Origin: Pseudomonas tritici
Lineage (GTDB): Bacteria > Pseudomonadota > Gammaproteobacteria > Pseudomonadales > Pseudomonadaceae
Assembly (NCBI RefSeq): GCF_014268275.3
Contig: NZ_CP077084.1
Span: 5,638,501-5,702,500 of the forward strand
Direction of reading: 5' to 3'
DNA: 64,000 nucleotides
Shown: in pieces, positions 38,446-47,515 of the stretch
Position numbering within the stretch: position 1 is the stretch's first letter
Layout: each line of letters starts with the position of its first letter
The notes under the pieces: model-generated
Database searches by the model: none
Told to the model about the DNA's origin: nothing
Seen by the model: the letters and a program-made list of their open reading frames with translations, nothing else
Position numbers and translations under genes: made by a program

Positions 38446-39771
38446 ATGCCCTCTAGTCTTCCCCGTCGTTGGCACCTTCGCCAACTGATCGCTGCCTCCA
38501 GCCTCATTCTGCTAGTCGCCTGCGCGGAGAAACCGACCGCCGCCGACGCTCAACCACTGCCAAAGTTACAGACCGCCCCCGTGGTAGCGCCCGCTGTCGT
38601 GGCCCCGCTGGCTGTGGACAATCTTGATATCCAACCGACCCAGACCTTTGCCGAATGGCAGGCTGGCTTTCGCGTGCAAGCCCTGCAGGCCGGCATCACC
38701 GAAGCCGTGTTTGACAACGCATTCGCCAACGTCACCCCTGATATGGCGGTAATCCGCGCCGACCGCAGCCAGCCGGAATTTTCCCGCCCCGTGTGGGAAT
38801 ACCTCGACGGCGCCCTTTCGCCGGTACGCGTGCGTAATGGCCAGGCATTGTTGATCAAGTACGCCGATATCCTGCAAAGCATCGAGCAACGTTATGGCGT
38901 CGACCGTCAGGCGTTGGTGTCGGTGTGGGGCATGGAAAGCAATTTCGGCCAGTTCCAGGGCAATAACTCGGTGATTCGCTCCCTGGCGACGCTGGCCTAT
39001 GAAGGCCGTCGCCCAGCATTCGCCCAGGCGCAACTGCTGGCGGCGCTGCAGATCATCCAGCATGGCGACATCCAGGCCGACCAGATGAAAGGCTCCTGGG
39101 CCGGCGCCATGGGCCAGACCCAATTTATCCCGACCACCTACAACACCCACGCCGTCGACTTCGATGGCGACGGTCGCCGCGACATCTGGAACAGCCCATC
39201 GGACGCCCTCGCCTCCACCGCACACTACCTGCAAAGCTCCGGCTGGCAGAAAGGCCAGCCGTGGGGCTTTGAGGTGAAACAACTGCCGGCGAACTTCGAT
39301 TACGCCCTGGCCGATGGTGGCATTCGCAAGACGGTCGCCGAATGGCTGAAACTCGGTATCCAACTGCCACCGGGCGCCAGCATGCCGCCCAACGTCGACC
39401 AACTGTCCGCCGCCCTGCTGCTGCCGGCGGGCTACCGTGGCCCGGCGTTCCTGGTGCTGGATAACTTCCGCGCAATCCTCAAGTACAACAACTCGTCGTC
39501 CTACGCGCTGGCGGTTGGCCTGTTGTCGGAAAGATTCGGTGGCGGTGGTGTGATTCGTGGTGACTGGCCGAAGGATGAGCTGCCGTTGAGCCGCTCCCAG
39601 CGTATCGATTTGCAGACAGCGCTGAGTGCCAACGGTTATGACGCGGGGAACCCGGACGGGATCATCGGCGCCAATACGCGCAAGGCGATTCGTGCGGCGC
39701 AGCAAGCGCTGGGCTGGCCGGCGGATGGGTATCCGACGGTGAAGCTGCTGGAATCGTTGCAGAACCGGTAG
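38446..39771 (+). CDS. Lytic murein transglycosylase, MltB/SltB3-like lipoprotein
   Basis: 441-aa periplasmic enzyme cleaving peptidoglycan to 1,6-anhydro-muropeptides. A lipoprotein signal (ASSLILLVACAEK, Cys 26) is followed by an SLT_2 catalytic domain with Glu 164 in SVWGMESNFGQFQGN and the GSWAGAMGQTQFIPTTY segment, then a C-terminal peptidoglycan-binding domain (about 385-440, LQTALSANGYDAGNPDGIIGANTRKAIRAAQ). Size, order and location resemble P. aeruginosa SltB3 (PA3992). A second MltB-family gene lies at 45342. Confidence 0.88.
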   Translation: MPSSLPRRWHLRQLIAASSLILLVACAEKPTAADAQPLPKLQTAPVVAPAVVAPLAVDNLDIQPTQTFAEWQAGFRVQALQAGITEAVFDNAFANVTPDMAVIRADRSQPEFSRPVWEYLDGALSPVRVRNGQALLIKYADILQSIEQRYGVDRQALVSVWGMESNFGQFQGNNSVIRSLATLAYEGRRPAFAQAQLLAALQIIQHGDIQADQMKGSWAGAMGQTQFIPTTYNTHAVDFDGDGRRDIWNSPSDALASTAHYLQSSGWQKGQPWGFEVKQLPANFDYALADGGIRKTVAEWLKLGIQLPPGASMPPNVDQLSAALLLPAGYRGPAFLVLDNFRAILKYNNSSSYALAVGLLSERFGGGGVIRGDWPKDELPLSRSQRIDLQTALSANGYDAGNPDGIIGANTRKAIRAAQQALGWPADGYPTVKLLESLQNR

Positions 39772-39790
39772 ATCTGCTTATGGCTACTAC

Positions 39791-39880
39791 CGCTTTCGCG
39801 AGCAAGCCCGCTCCCACATTTAACCGCGTACACCCTTTGGAATACGGTCGAATGTGGGAGCTGGCTTGCCTGCGAAGACG
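39791..39880. repeat. Mixed-class REP pair, tail-to-tail
   Basis: A reverse copy of the CGAGCAAGCCCGCTCCCAC class is followed by a forward copy of the GTGGGAGCTGGCTTGCCTGC class. The two arms belong to different classes, unlike the head-to-head pairs. Confidence 0.75.
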
Positions 39881-39896
39881 GCTTCACAGGCAACAA

Positions 39897-40814
39897 CTAT
39901 CTAACGACTACATCCTGCTCCAACACCACCCTCTTCTCCCCCGCATCCAGCCTGACCAACGCGCCCATCGGCAACGTCAGGTTCGGATCACAATGCCCAC
40001 TGCGCCAGCCGGACAATACCGGAATGCACAGCGGTTCAAAGGTCTGCTTGAGCAGCCGCTCCAACGCATCCTTGTCCACACCCGCCACATCCCCCACCAG
40101 CACACCCGCAACCTGGGCCAGCTTGCCCGCCAGGCGCAGGTGCGTGAGCAGACGGTCGATGCGGTAGATCGGCTCGTTGACGTCTTCGATAAACAAGATG
40201 ATGCCCTCGGCATCCATCTCGTAGGGCGTGCCCATGACAGCCGCGATCATCGACAGGTTGCCGCCGAGCAAACGCCCACAGGCGATGCCCGGTTCAATCG
40301 TCGTCAGCGGGTAAGCCACCGGGTGCATCAACTCGCTACCAGTACTCAGTTGGCCGCGCAGCAGGCTGAACAGCGAGGATTCGGTGGGCTGTTGCTTATC
40401 GCCCAGCAGATCGGCATTGAGCATCGGCCCGTGGAAGGTCACGAAGCCGGCGTAGCGGCTGATCGCCAGGTGCAGAGCGGTGATGTCGCTATAACCTACG
40501 AACGGCTTGGGATTGGCGCGTAGCAGGTCGAAATCCAGGCTATCAAGCAGACGCGGCGTGCCGTAGCCGCCGCGCAGGCAGAAGATGGCGTCGATTTCAG
40601 GGTCGGCGAAGGCTTTATGGAGATCGTTGAGGCGGACTGTATCGCTGCCGGCCAGGTAGCCGTCGCGCTCATAGACGCCAGGGAGGATTCGCAGGTCGTA
40701 GCCGCGGGCGCGCATCCATTGGCCGGCCTTTTCGACGTCCAGCGTGGCGGGGCCGGCGGGGGCGATCAGGGCGATGGTGCCCTCTGGGCGCAAGGCAGGT
40801 ACGGCAATGCTCAT
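39897..40814 (-). CDS. ldcA: Muramoyltetrapeptide (L,D-)carboxypeptidase, S66 family
   Basis: 305-aa serine peptidase trimming D-Ala from recycled tetrapeptides. The family N-terminus is GTIALIAPAGPATLDVEKA; the nucleophile Ser 109 is in KPFVGYSDITALHLAI; the Glu/His dyad lies in the LFIEDVNEPIYRIDRLL and GWRSGHCDPNLTLPMG regions. ATG 40814 has AAGGAGAA seven bases upstream. It is convergent with the transglycosylase gene across a REP pair. Confidence 0.88.
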   Translation of the reverse strand: MSIAVPALRPEGTIALIAPAGPATLDVEKAGQWMRARGYDLRILPGVYERDGYLAGSDTVRLNDLHKAFADPEIDAIFCLRGGYGTPRLLDSLDFDLLRANPKPFVGYSDITALHLAISRYAGFVTFHGPMLNADLLGDKQQPTESSLFSLLRGQLSTGSELMHPVAYPLTTIEPGIACGRLLGGNLSMIAAVMGTPYEMDAEGIILFIEDVNEPIYRIDRLLTHLRLAGKLAQVAGVLVGDVAGVDKDALERLLKQTFEPLCIPVLSGWRSGHCDPNLTLPMGALVRLDAGEKRVVLEQDVVVR

Positions 40815-40844
40815 CCACAATTCTCCTTGGCTGACGCGAAACGA

Positions 40845-40939
40845 AATGTGGGAGCGGGCTTGCTCGCGAAAGCGCAGTGTCAGTCAATAAATCAGGTGAC
40901 TGAAACACCGCCTTCGCGAGCAAGCCCGCTCCCACATTG
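40845..40939. repeat. REPIN (head-to-head REP pair)
   Basis: Arms GTGGGAGCGGGCTTGCTCG, same class as the element at 12140, between ldcA and lipA. Confidence 0.9.
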
Positions 40940-40965
40940 GATCAGCGGTGTTGCCCAAATCTGTA

Positions 40966-41991
40966 TTACGAAACCAGGCTAGCCTTGACCAGCTTGGCTT
41001 GCTCGTCCGCATGGTATGACGAACGCACCAACGGCCCCGACGCAACGTTCTTGAAGCCCATCTTGTAACCTTCCTCGGCGAACCAGGCGAAGGTGTCCGG
41101 GTGCACGAAACGCTGCACCGGCAAGTGGCTGCGGGACGGTTGCAGGTACTGGCCTAGGGTCAGCATGTCGATGTCATGTTCGCGCATGCGCTGCATGACT
41201 TCGATCACTTCTTCGTCGGTCTCGCCCAGGCCCAGCATCAGGCCGGATTTGGTCGGGATGTGCGGCATCATTTGCTTGAATTTCTGCAGCAGGGTCAGCG
41301 ACCACTGGTAGTCCGAACCCGGGCGCGCGGCCTTGTACAGGCGCGGCACGGTTTCCAGGTTGTGGTTGAACACATCCGGCGGCTCGGCGGCGGTGATTTC
41401 CAGCGCCACGTCCATACGCCCACGGTAGTCCGGGACGAGGGTTTCGAGCATGACGTTTGGCGACAACTTGCGGATTTCGCGGATGCAGTCGGCAAAGTGC
41501 TGGGCACCGCCGTCACGCAGGTCGTCGCGGTCAACCGAGGTGATCACCACGTACTTGAGCTTAAGGTCGGCAATGGCAATGGCCAGGCTTTCCGGCTCGT
41601 TGACGTCCAGTGGCTTCGGACGGCCGTGGCCCACGTCGCAGAACGGGCAACGACGGGTGCAGATGTCACCCATGATCATGAAGGTGGCGGTGCCGCCAGA
41701 GAAGCACTCGCCCAGGTTCGGGCAGGAGGCTTCTTCGCACACGCTGTGCAGCTTGTGTTTGCGCAGCAGGGCCTTGATACGGTCGACTTCCGGCGAAACC
41801 GGGATGCGCACGCGGATCCAGTCAGGCTTCTTCGGCAGTTCGGTGGTCGGAATGATCTTCACCGGGATGCGTGCAACCTTCTCGGCGCCGCGCAGCTTGA
41901 CGCCGGCTTCCACCTTGGCACGCGGGGCCGGGGCCGCACGGTCGGTAACGTCCACCGTCGGGATCATGGTTTGCACTGCATCAGTAGTCAT
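40966..41991 (-). CDS. lipA: Lipoyl synthase
   Basis: 341-aa radical-SAM enzyme inserting two sulfurs into octanoyl-lipoyl domains. The auxiliary cluster is in [12 protein letters not shown]; the radical SAM cluster is [13 protein letters not shown]; the C-terminal RSSYHADEQ contains the auxiliary-cluster Ser. It begins two bases after the lipB stop codon, so lipB-lipA are one unit in this order on the minus strand. Confidence 0.97.
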   Translation of the reverse strand: MTTDAVQTMIPTVDVTDRAAPAPRAKVEAGVKLRGAEKVARIPVKIIPTTELPKKPDWIRVRIPVSPEVDRIKALLRKHKLHSVCEEASCPNLGECFSGGTATFMIMGDICTRRCPFCDVGHGRPKPLDVNEPESLAIAIADLKLKYVVITSVDRDDLRDGGAQHFADCIREIRKLSPNVMLETLVPDYRGRMDVALEITAAEPPDVFNHNLETVPRLYKAARPGSDYQWSLTLLQKFKQMMPHIPTKSGLMLGLGETDEEVIEVMQRMREHDIDMLTLGQYLQPSRSHLPVQRFVHPDTFAWFAEEGYKMGFKNVASGPLVRSSYHADEQAKLVKASLVS

Positions 41992-41993
41992 AA

Positions 41994-42641
41994 TCAGTCG
42001 ATTCCGCCCGTAAGGGTCGTCTGCTCAGCATAGTCGAGGTGTTTGACGAGCTGCTCACGCAGCCGGGCACTTACCTCGGCAAATTTAATCGGTGTGGCGT
42101 GGTCGCTCAATTGGGTCATCGCCAGCCCGGCGTAACCGCACGGGTTGATCCGTCGAAACGGCGCCAGGTCCATGTCCACATTCAGGGCCAGGCCATGAAA
42201 GGAGCAACCGTGGCGAATTCGCAAACCGAGGGACGCGATTTTCGCGCCATCCACATACACACCGGGTGCATCGGGCTTGGCCGCAGCGGTCACGCCGTAA
42301 CTGGCCAACAGCTCGATTAGGCAAGCCTCCATGCGGCTCACCAGGTCGCGTACGCCAAAGCCAAGCTTGCGTACGTCCAGCAGCAGATAAGCCACCAGCT
42401 GACCGGGACCATGGTAAGTCACTTGGCCACCTCGGTCGACCTGCACCACCGGAATATCCCCCGGCAGCAGCAAGTGCTCGGCCTTGCCGGCCTGGCCCTG
42501 GGTGAACACCGGCGGGTGCTCCACCAGCCAGATTTCATCCGGGGCCGAGCTGCCGCGCTCATTGGTGAAGCGCTGCATGGCGTGCCAGACGGGCTCGTAG
42601 TCCATCCGGCCGAGCTCGCGAAAGCCCAGGACCTGTGACAT
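41994..42641 (-). CDS. lipB: Octanoyltransferase
   Basis: 215-aa enzyme moving octanoate from acyl-ACP to target lipoyl domains. The acyl-transfer motif is [22 protein letters not shown]; Cys and Lys of the active site are in the [21 protein letters not shown] segment. Its ATG at 42641 overlaps the ybeD stop (TGATG), so it is translationally coupled to ybeD. Confidence 0.96.
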   Translation of the reverse strand: MSQVLGFRELGRMDYEPVWHAMQRFTNERGSSAPDEIWLVEHPPVFTQGQAGKAEHLLLPGDIPVVQVDRGGQVTYHGPGQLVAYLLLDVRKLGFGVRDLVSRMEACLIELLASYGVTAAAKPDAPGVYVDGAKIASLGLRIRHGCSFHGLALNVDMDLAPFRRINPCGYAGLAMTQLSDHATPIKFAEVSARLREQLVKHLDYAEQTTLTGGID

Positions 42642-42916
42642 CACAACACCATGTGCACGAAGCCGGTGGCCCGCAGTTCACTGTTGATGTCGTAGAGCTG
42701 GTCTTGACCCGTCGCAACGATGTGCAACTGGATCGTGGTGTATTTGCCTGTGGAGCTGGATCGCTCGTCCACACGCTCATCATTGATCGTGGCGTGCTTG
42801 CGCACGATCTCAAGGATCAAGTCTTTGCGGCCTACGCCGGTGTCGCTGATGATCTTGATGGGATAGTCCACCACCGGGAATTCGATCTTTGGCGCCTTTA
42901 CTTCGGTATCGGTCAT
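42641..42916 (-). CDS. ybeD: DUF493/YbeD family protein
   Basis: 91-aa protein of the DUF493 family: [32 protein letters not shown], then [38 protein letters not shown]. It has an ACT/ferredoxin-like fold with presumed allosteric role; conserved next to lipB in gamma-proteobacteria. It is probably the first gene of ybeD-lipB-lipA. Confidence 0.92.
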   Translation of the reverse strand: MTDTEVKAPKIEFPVVDYPIKIISDTGVGRKDLILEIVRKHATINDERVDERSSSTGKYTTIQLHIVATGQDQLYDINSELRATGFVHMVL

Positions 42917-42952
42917 GGCGTAACGGCCTCGTAAGCGTAAGCCTTGGCGACA

Positions 42953-42988
42953 ACAAAGCCCCGCGTCGGATCAACGCGGGGCTTTGCA
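42953..42988 (-). terminator. Terminator of the D,D-carboxypeptidase gene
   Basis: Arms AAGCCCCGCG and CGCGGGGCTT flank a nine-base loop; on the minus strand TTGTTG follows. It separates dacA from ybeD. Confidence 0.7.
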
Positions 42989-42999
42989 GATGCACACTA

Positions 43000-44157
43000 T
43001 CAGTTGAACAAGCCGTAGAAGAATAGACGGATGCTATCCCACACGCGGCGGAAGATACCACCTTCGTCGACGGCGTCCAGGGCGATCAGGTCGGCGCTGT
43101 GCACCACCTTGTCGTCCAGCTTCACTTCGACTTTACCGATCACATCGCCCTTGGCGATTGGCGCAACCAATTGCGGGTTCATGGTCATGCTGGCAGCGAG
43201 CTTTTTCAGCTGGCCTTTAGGCATGGTCAGGGTCAGGTCTTCAGCCAGGCCGGCCTTGACTTGGGAGGTAGCGCCCTTCCAAACCGGCGCGGTCGCCAGC
43301 TCAGCACCCTTCTGGTAGAAGGTCTGGGTTTCGAAGAAGCGGAAACCGTAGGTCAGCAGTTTTTGCGTCTCGGCCGCACGGGCCTGCTCGCTGTTGGTGC
43401 CGAAGACCACGGCGATCAGGCGTTGGCCGTCACGTACAGCAGACGACACCATGCAGTAGCCGGCTTCGTCAGTGTGGCCGGTTTTCAGACCGTCAACGGT
43501 CTTGTCGCGCCACAGCAGCAGGTTGCGGTTAGGTTGCTTGATGTTGTTCCAGTAGAACTCTTTCTGGGAGTAGATCGCGTAGTGCACCGGGTCGACACGA
43601 ATGATCGCGCGCGCCAGGATCGCCATGTCGTGGGCCGACGAGTAGTGCTCTGGGTTCGGCAGGCCGGTCGGGTTCATGAAGTGGCTGTTGGTCATGCCCA
43701 GATCAGTCACCGTCTTGTTCATCATGTCGGCGAACGCGTCTTCGCTGCCGGCGATGTGCTCGGCCAGGGCGACGCTGGCGTCGTTACCGGACTGGATGAT
43801 GATGCCGTGCAGCAGGTCGCTCACAGTCACCTGCGAACCGACCTTGATGAACATCCGCGAGCCGCCGGTACGCCAGGCGTTTTCGCTGACGGTCACCGGA
43901 TCGTTCTCGCCGATCTGGCCGCGACGGATTTCCAGGGTCGCGATGTAGGCGGTCATCAGTTTGGTCAGGCTGGCCGGTGGCAGGCGCTGGTCACCGTTGC
44001 TCTCGACCAGCACGTTGCCACTGGCGGCATCCATGAGAACCCAGGACTTGGCGGCCAGTTGCGGGGAAGCCGGCACCATTTCAACGGCCCAGGCGGCCGG
44101 GGTGATGATCAGCGAAAGAAGCAGGCACGTGCGTTTGGCTAAGGTGGTGATGTTCAT
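43000..44157 (-). CDS. dacA: D-alanyl-D-alanine carboxypeptidase (PBP5/6 type)
   Basis: 385-aa periplasmic, C-terminally membrane-associated penicillin-binding protein trimming pentapeptides. Signal peptide 1-24. Active-site motifs: SxxK at Ser 63-Lys 66 (PASLTKLMTA), SGN at 123-125, KTG at 225-227. The C-terminal domain ends in the amphipathic anchor FRRVWDSIRLFFYGLFN. The P. aeruginosa gene at this locus is PA3999, named dacC there; the enzyme class is the same. Confidence 0.93.
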   Translation of the reverse strand: MNITTLAKRTCLLLSLIITPAAWAVEMVPASPQLAAKSWVLMDAASGNVLVESNGDQRLPPASLTKLMTAYIATLEIRRGQIGENDPVTVSENAWRTGGSRMFIKVGSQVTVSDLLHGIIIQSGNDASVALAEHIAGSEDAFADMMNKTVTDLGMTNSHFMNPTGLPNPEHYSSAHDMAILARAIIRVDPVHYAIYSQKEFYWNNIKQPNRNLLLWRDKTVDGLKTGHTDEAGYCMVSSAVRDGQRLIAVVFGTNSEQARAAETQKLLTYGFRFFETQTFYQKGAELATAPVWKGATSQVKAGLAEDLTLTMPKGQLKKLAASMTMNPQLVAPIAKGDVIGKVEVKLDDKVVHSADLIALDAVDEGGIFRRVWDSIRLFFYGLFN

Positions 44158-44337
44158 CCGTCTCTCGAAATTGCTTATGGAAACTTGCCCTCGCGGGCAA
44201 AACTTATTCAGACAGCCCGTTGCCAGACTGTCGCGTATTCGGTTGCCCGCTCACCCCTTGCCCCTGGGTTTTTATTGTCAAACGAGCCAACAACCACAGC
44301 CCTGACCCGCGCACGAGCCAGAACCATCAATTCTCTA

Positions 44338-45342
44338 TTATTCGGCGGTAACCACACTGGGTTGCCCCAGGTTGGCCATGCGCACGCTGTTCTGAACTTG
44401 CGCGACTTCGCTCGGCGAGCCTATCGGCCCCATCCGTACGCGATGCAGGGTCTGCTGGTTACGCACGATGGAGCTGATGAACACCGGCGCGTTGACCATG
44501 CCGCTCAGCTTGGACCTTAACAGTTCTGCCGCATCCGGGTTGGCGAAAGCGCCGACCTGCAGGTATTGCCCGCCCGCTGCGGCAGCGCCTGGCGCAGCCC
44601 TGGGTACGACGACGGTGTCCGGAGCATGCTGCTGCGGCGGCGGCGTCCACTGCTCGATCTTGCCCGTTGAGGCAGTCACTTGCGGTTGCTGGGTTTGCGG
44701 TTCATTGAGCATCAACGGCGCTGGCTTGCCACGCTGGGCCCAATACTGCGCAGGGTCGATACCTTCGACTTTCACACGCGCGGTACCGGTTTCGGCGTAA
44801 CCGAGTTTCTTCGCGGCGGCGTAGGACAAGTCGATGATGCGGTCCGAATAGAACGGCCCGCGGTCGTTGACCCGCAGGATCACCGTGCGGTTGTTGTCCA
44901 GGTTGGTCACGCGTACATAGCTGGGCAGCGGCAGGGTCTTGTGGGCCGCGCTCATGCCGTACAGGTCATACACTTCGCCGTTGGCGGTGTTCTGGCCATG
45001 GAATTTGGTGCCATACCAGGACGCTGTACCCGATTGGACGTACGTCTTGGATTCCTGCAGCGGGAAGTAATTCTTGCCCAGCACAGTATACGGGTTGGCC
45101 TTGTAAGGCCCGGTGTGCAGGGTCGGCGTGGCGTCCGGGATCTTCGACACGTCGACGTCCCACCACGGCGCGCCGTCTTTGTGCGCGCGGTTGATGTCCA
45201 GGCCCGGCTGGGCACGGACGACTGCGCCGCCGGACTTTTGCGCCGGCGCGCGGCTGTTGGTGGTGGAACAACTGACGACCAGCAGGGACAACGCGGCGAA
45301 CGCCACCAGCTTGAGCGGTTGATTGAACGGCGATGCCCGCAT
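44338..45342 (-). CDS. rlpA: Septal-ring lytic transglycosylase RlpA
   Basis: 334-aa lipoprotein (lipobox LLVVSCSTT) with a double-psi beta-barrel domain (GTASWYGTKFHGQNTANGE ... VILRVNDRGPFYSDRIIDLS) and a C-terminal SPOR domain (YLQVGAFANPDAAELLRSKLS ... RVRMGPIG) that binds denuded septal glycan. In P. aeruginosa RlpA cleaves naked glycan strands during daughter-cell separation. The region between (190-260) is Pro/Gln-rich linker. Its ATG overlaps the mltB TAA by one base. Confidence 0.94.
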   Translation of the reverse strand: MRASPFNQPLKLVAFAALSLLVVSCSTTNSRAPAQKSGGAVVRAQPGLDINRAHKDGAPWWDVDVSKIPDATPTLHTGPYKANPYTVLGKNYFPLQESKTYVQSGTASWYGTKFHGQNTANGEVYDLYGMSAAHKTLPLPSYVRVTNLDNNRTVILRVNDRGPFYSDRIIDLSYAAAKKLGYAETGTARVKVEGIDPAQYWAQRGKPAPLMLNEPQTQQPQVTASTGKIEQWTPPPQQHAPDTVVVPRAAPGAAAAGGQYLQVGAFANPDAAELLRSKLSGMVNAPVFISSIVRNQQTLHRVRMGPIGSPSEVAQVQNSVRMANLGQPSVVTAE

Positions 45343-46352
45343 TACTTGTTGCCCCGTGCTTGGACCAGCATGTCTGACAGCTGATGCACGGCCATGGCGT
45401 ACATCACACTGCGGTTATAACGCGTGATTGCGTAGAAATTCTTCAGGCCCATCCAGTATTCCGGGCCGTTTTCGCCTTCAAGGCGGAACGCTGTGACCGG
45501 CATATCATCAGGCAGCGCATTCTGACTCGACCAGCCCAGCGCCCGCAACTCCCCGACCGTCTTGGCCGGCTCAATGCCTTGGGTCAGGCCTTCGTCGGCG
45601 TGGTCCCCCGTGACATCGGCGCGGATCACCACCGGTTCGCCGCCGACCCAGCCATGACGCTTGAAGTAGCTGGCCACACTGCCGATGGCATCGTCCGGAT
45701 TGCTCCAGATATTGATATGCCCATCGCCGTCAAAGTCCACGGCATAGGCGCGGAAGCTGCTCGGCATGAACTGCGGCAAGCCCATCGCTCCCGCGTAGGA
45801 ACCCTTGAGGCTCAGCGGGTCGACCTGCTCTTCGCGGGCCAGCAGCAGGAATTCGCGCAGCTCCTTGCGGAAGAAGTCGGCGCGCGGCGGGTAATCGAAG
45901 CCCAGGGTCGACAAGGCGTCGATCACCCGGTAACTGCCAGTATTGCGCCCGTAAAAGGTTTCGATGCCAATGATCGCGACAATGACCTGGGCCGGCACAC
46001 CGTATTCCTGCTCGGCGCGGGCCAGCACTGCCTCATGCTGACGCCAGAAGTCCACACCCCGCGCCACGCGGGCGTCGGTGAGGAACATCGGGCGATATTC
46101 CTTCCACTGCTTCACGCGTTCGGCAGGGCGAGAAATGGCGTCGAGGATCGCCTGTTTTTTCTGGGCCTCGCGGAACACGCCCATCAGTTGCTCACCGGCG
46201 AAACCATAGTCGCGGGTCATTTCACCGACAAACTCGGCGACCTGGGGTGAACCATCGTAGTCACCGGCCTGCGCCTCTTGCGTTGCGCCCAGCAGCCCAA
46301 TCAGGCCCATCCAGGACGCATGCCGAGTCGCCCAGCCGCGCATTACTTGCAT
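45342..46352 (-). CDS. mltB: Lytic murein transglycosylase B
   Basis: About 336 aa; membrane-bound or periplasmic family 3 lytic transglycosylase (SltB1/MltB). The catalytic Glu 131 is in IIGIETFYGRNTGSYRV; GSYAGAMGLPQFMPSSFRAYAVDFDGDG is the family's hallmark. The N-terminus has a hydrophobic signal sequence ending near GATQEAQA. The start may be ATG 46352 (spacing 9 from AAGGTG) or ATG 46358. Part of the leftward proA-to-rlpA run, after rodA. Confidence 0.92.
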   Translation of the reverse strand: MQVMRGWATRHASWMGLIGLLGATQEAQAGDYDGSPQVAEFVGEMTRDYGFAGEQLMGVFREAQKKQAILDAISRPAERVKQWKEYRPMFLTDARVARGVDFWRQHEAVLARAEQEYGVPAQVIVAIIGIETFYGRNTGSYRVIDALSTLGFDYPPRADFFRKELREFLLLAREEQVDPLSLKGSYAGAMGLPQFMPSSFRAYAVDFDGDGHINIWSNPDDAIGSVASYFKRHGWVGGEPVVIRADVTGDHADEGLTQGIEPAKTVGELRALGWSSQNALPDDMPVTAFRLEGENGPEYWMGLKNFYAITRYNRSVMYAMAVHQLSDMLVQARGNK

Positions 46353-46369
46353 TGACATCTTCACCTTAT

Positions 46370-47515
46370 TCAAACCTGTGCGATCCATTTGCGATGCGTA
46401 TGAATCGACATCAAAACCCCAAACGCTGACATCAATGTCACCAGCGAAGTTCCGCCGTAGCTAATGAACGGCAACGGCACCCCAACCACCGGCAACAGGC
46501 CACTGACCATACCGATGTTGACGAAAACGTAAACAAAAAAAGTCATGGTCAGGGCGCCGGCCAGCAATTTGCCGAACAACGTCTGCGCCTGCGCGGTGAT
46601 CACCAGGCCGCGACCAATCAACAGCAAATAGATCAGCAGCAGCGCGCAAATGCCCACCAGGCCGAACTCTTCGCCCATTACCGCAATGATGAAGTCGGTA
46701 TGGCTCTCGGGCAAAAAGTCCAAGTGCGATTGGGTGCCCAGCAACCACCCCTTACCAAATACGCCGCCGGAACCGATGGCGGCCTTCGACTGGATGATGT
46801 TCCAACCGGTGCCGAGCGGGTCGCTTTCAGGGTCGAGGAAGGTCAGGATTCGCTGCTTCTGGTAGTCATGCATAAAGAAGAACCACATAGCCACGGCCAC
46901 GGGCACGGCGGCAGCCAGCACGCTGAGGATCCAGCGCCAGCGCAAACCGCCCATGAACAGCACGAAGGCACCGCCCGCCAGGATCAGCAGCGAGGTGCCG
47001 AGGTCGGGCTGGCGCACGATCAGCACAAACGGCACGCCAATCAGGATCAGGCTGATCCCCACGTGTTTGAGCTGCGGCGGCAGGGTGCGCTTGGACAAGT
47101 ACCAGGCGATGGTCGCGGGCATCAGAATCTTCATGAATTCCGACGGCTGGAAGCGAATCACCCCCGGAATGTTGATCCAGCGCGTCGCGCCCATGGCGTT
47201 GTGGCCCATCACGTCCACTACCACCAGCAACAGCACCCCGGCGACGTAGCCCAGCGGCACCCAACGCGCCATGAACCGTGGCTCAAGCTGGGCAATCACG
47301 ACCATCGACAACAGGCCCAGGCCGAACGACGACGCTTGCTTGATCAGCAGGTCCCAGTTCTTGCCGCTGGCCGAGTACAGGACGAACAGGCTGCCCGCTG
47401 CCAATGTCAGCAACAGGATCAGCAACGGACCATCAATGTGCATGCGTTGCAGCAACGTCGCACGGCGACGCATCACGTCTTCGCTGGAGAGGATGCGGTC
47501 AAAATTACTCTTCAC
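46370..47515 (-). CDS. rodA: Rod-shape-determining SEDS protein RodA
   Basis: 381-aa, ten-helix inner-membrane peptidoglycan glycosyltransferase of the elongasome, partner of PBP2. Typical segments: MRRRATLLQRMHIDGPLL, RWINIPGVIRFQPSEFMKI, VRQPDLGTSLLILAGG, PESHTDFIIAVMGEEFGL and the C-terminal GVPLPFISYGGTSLV. The start is taken as GTG 47515, with GAGG upstream inside mrdA; it overlaps the mrdA end by 11 bases. Confidence 0.95.
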   Translation of the reverse strand: MKSNFDRILSSEDVMRRRATLLQRMHIDGPLLILLLTLAAGSLFVLYSASGKNWDLLIKQASSFGLGLLSMVVIAQLEPRFMARWVPLGYVAGVLLLVVVDVMGHNAMGATRWINIPGVIRFQPSEFMKILMPATIAWYLSKRTLPPQLKHVGISLILIGVPFVLIVRQPDLGTSLLILAGGAFVLFMGGLRWRWILSVLAAAVPVAVAMWFFFMHDYQKQRILTFLDPESDPLGTGWNIIQSKAAIGSGGVFGKGWLLGTQSHLDFLPESHTDFIIAVMGEEFGLVGICALLLIYLLLIGRGLVITAQAQTLFGKLLAGALTMTFFVYVFVNIGMVSGLLPVVGVPLPFISYGGTSLVTLMSAFGVLMSIHTHRKWIAQV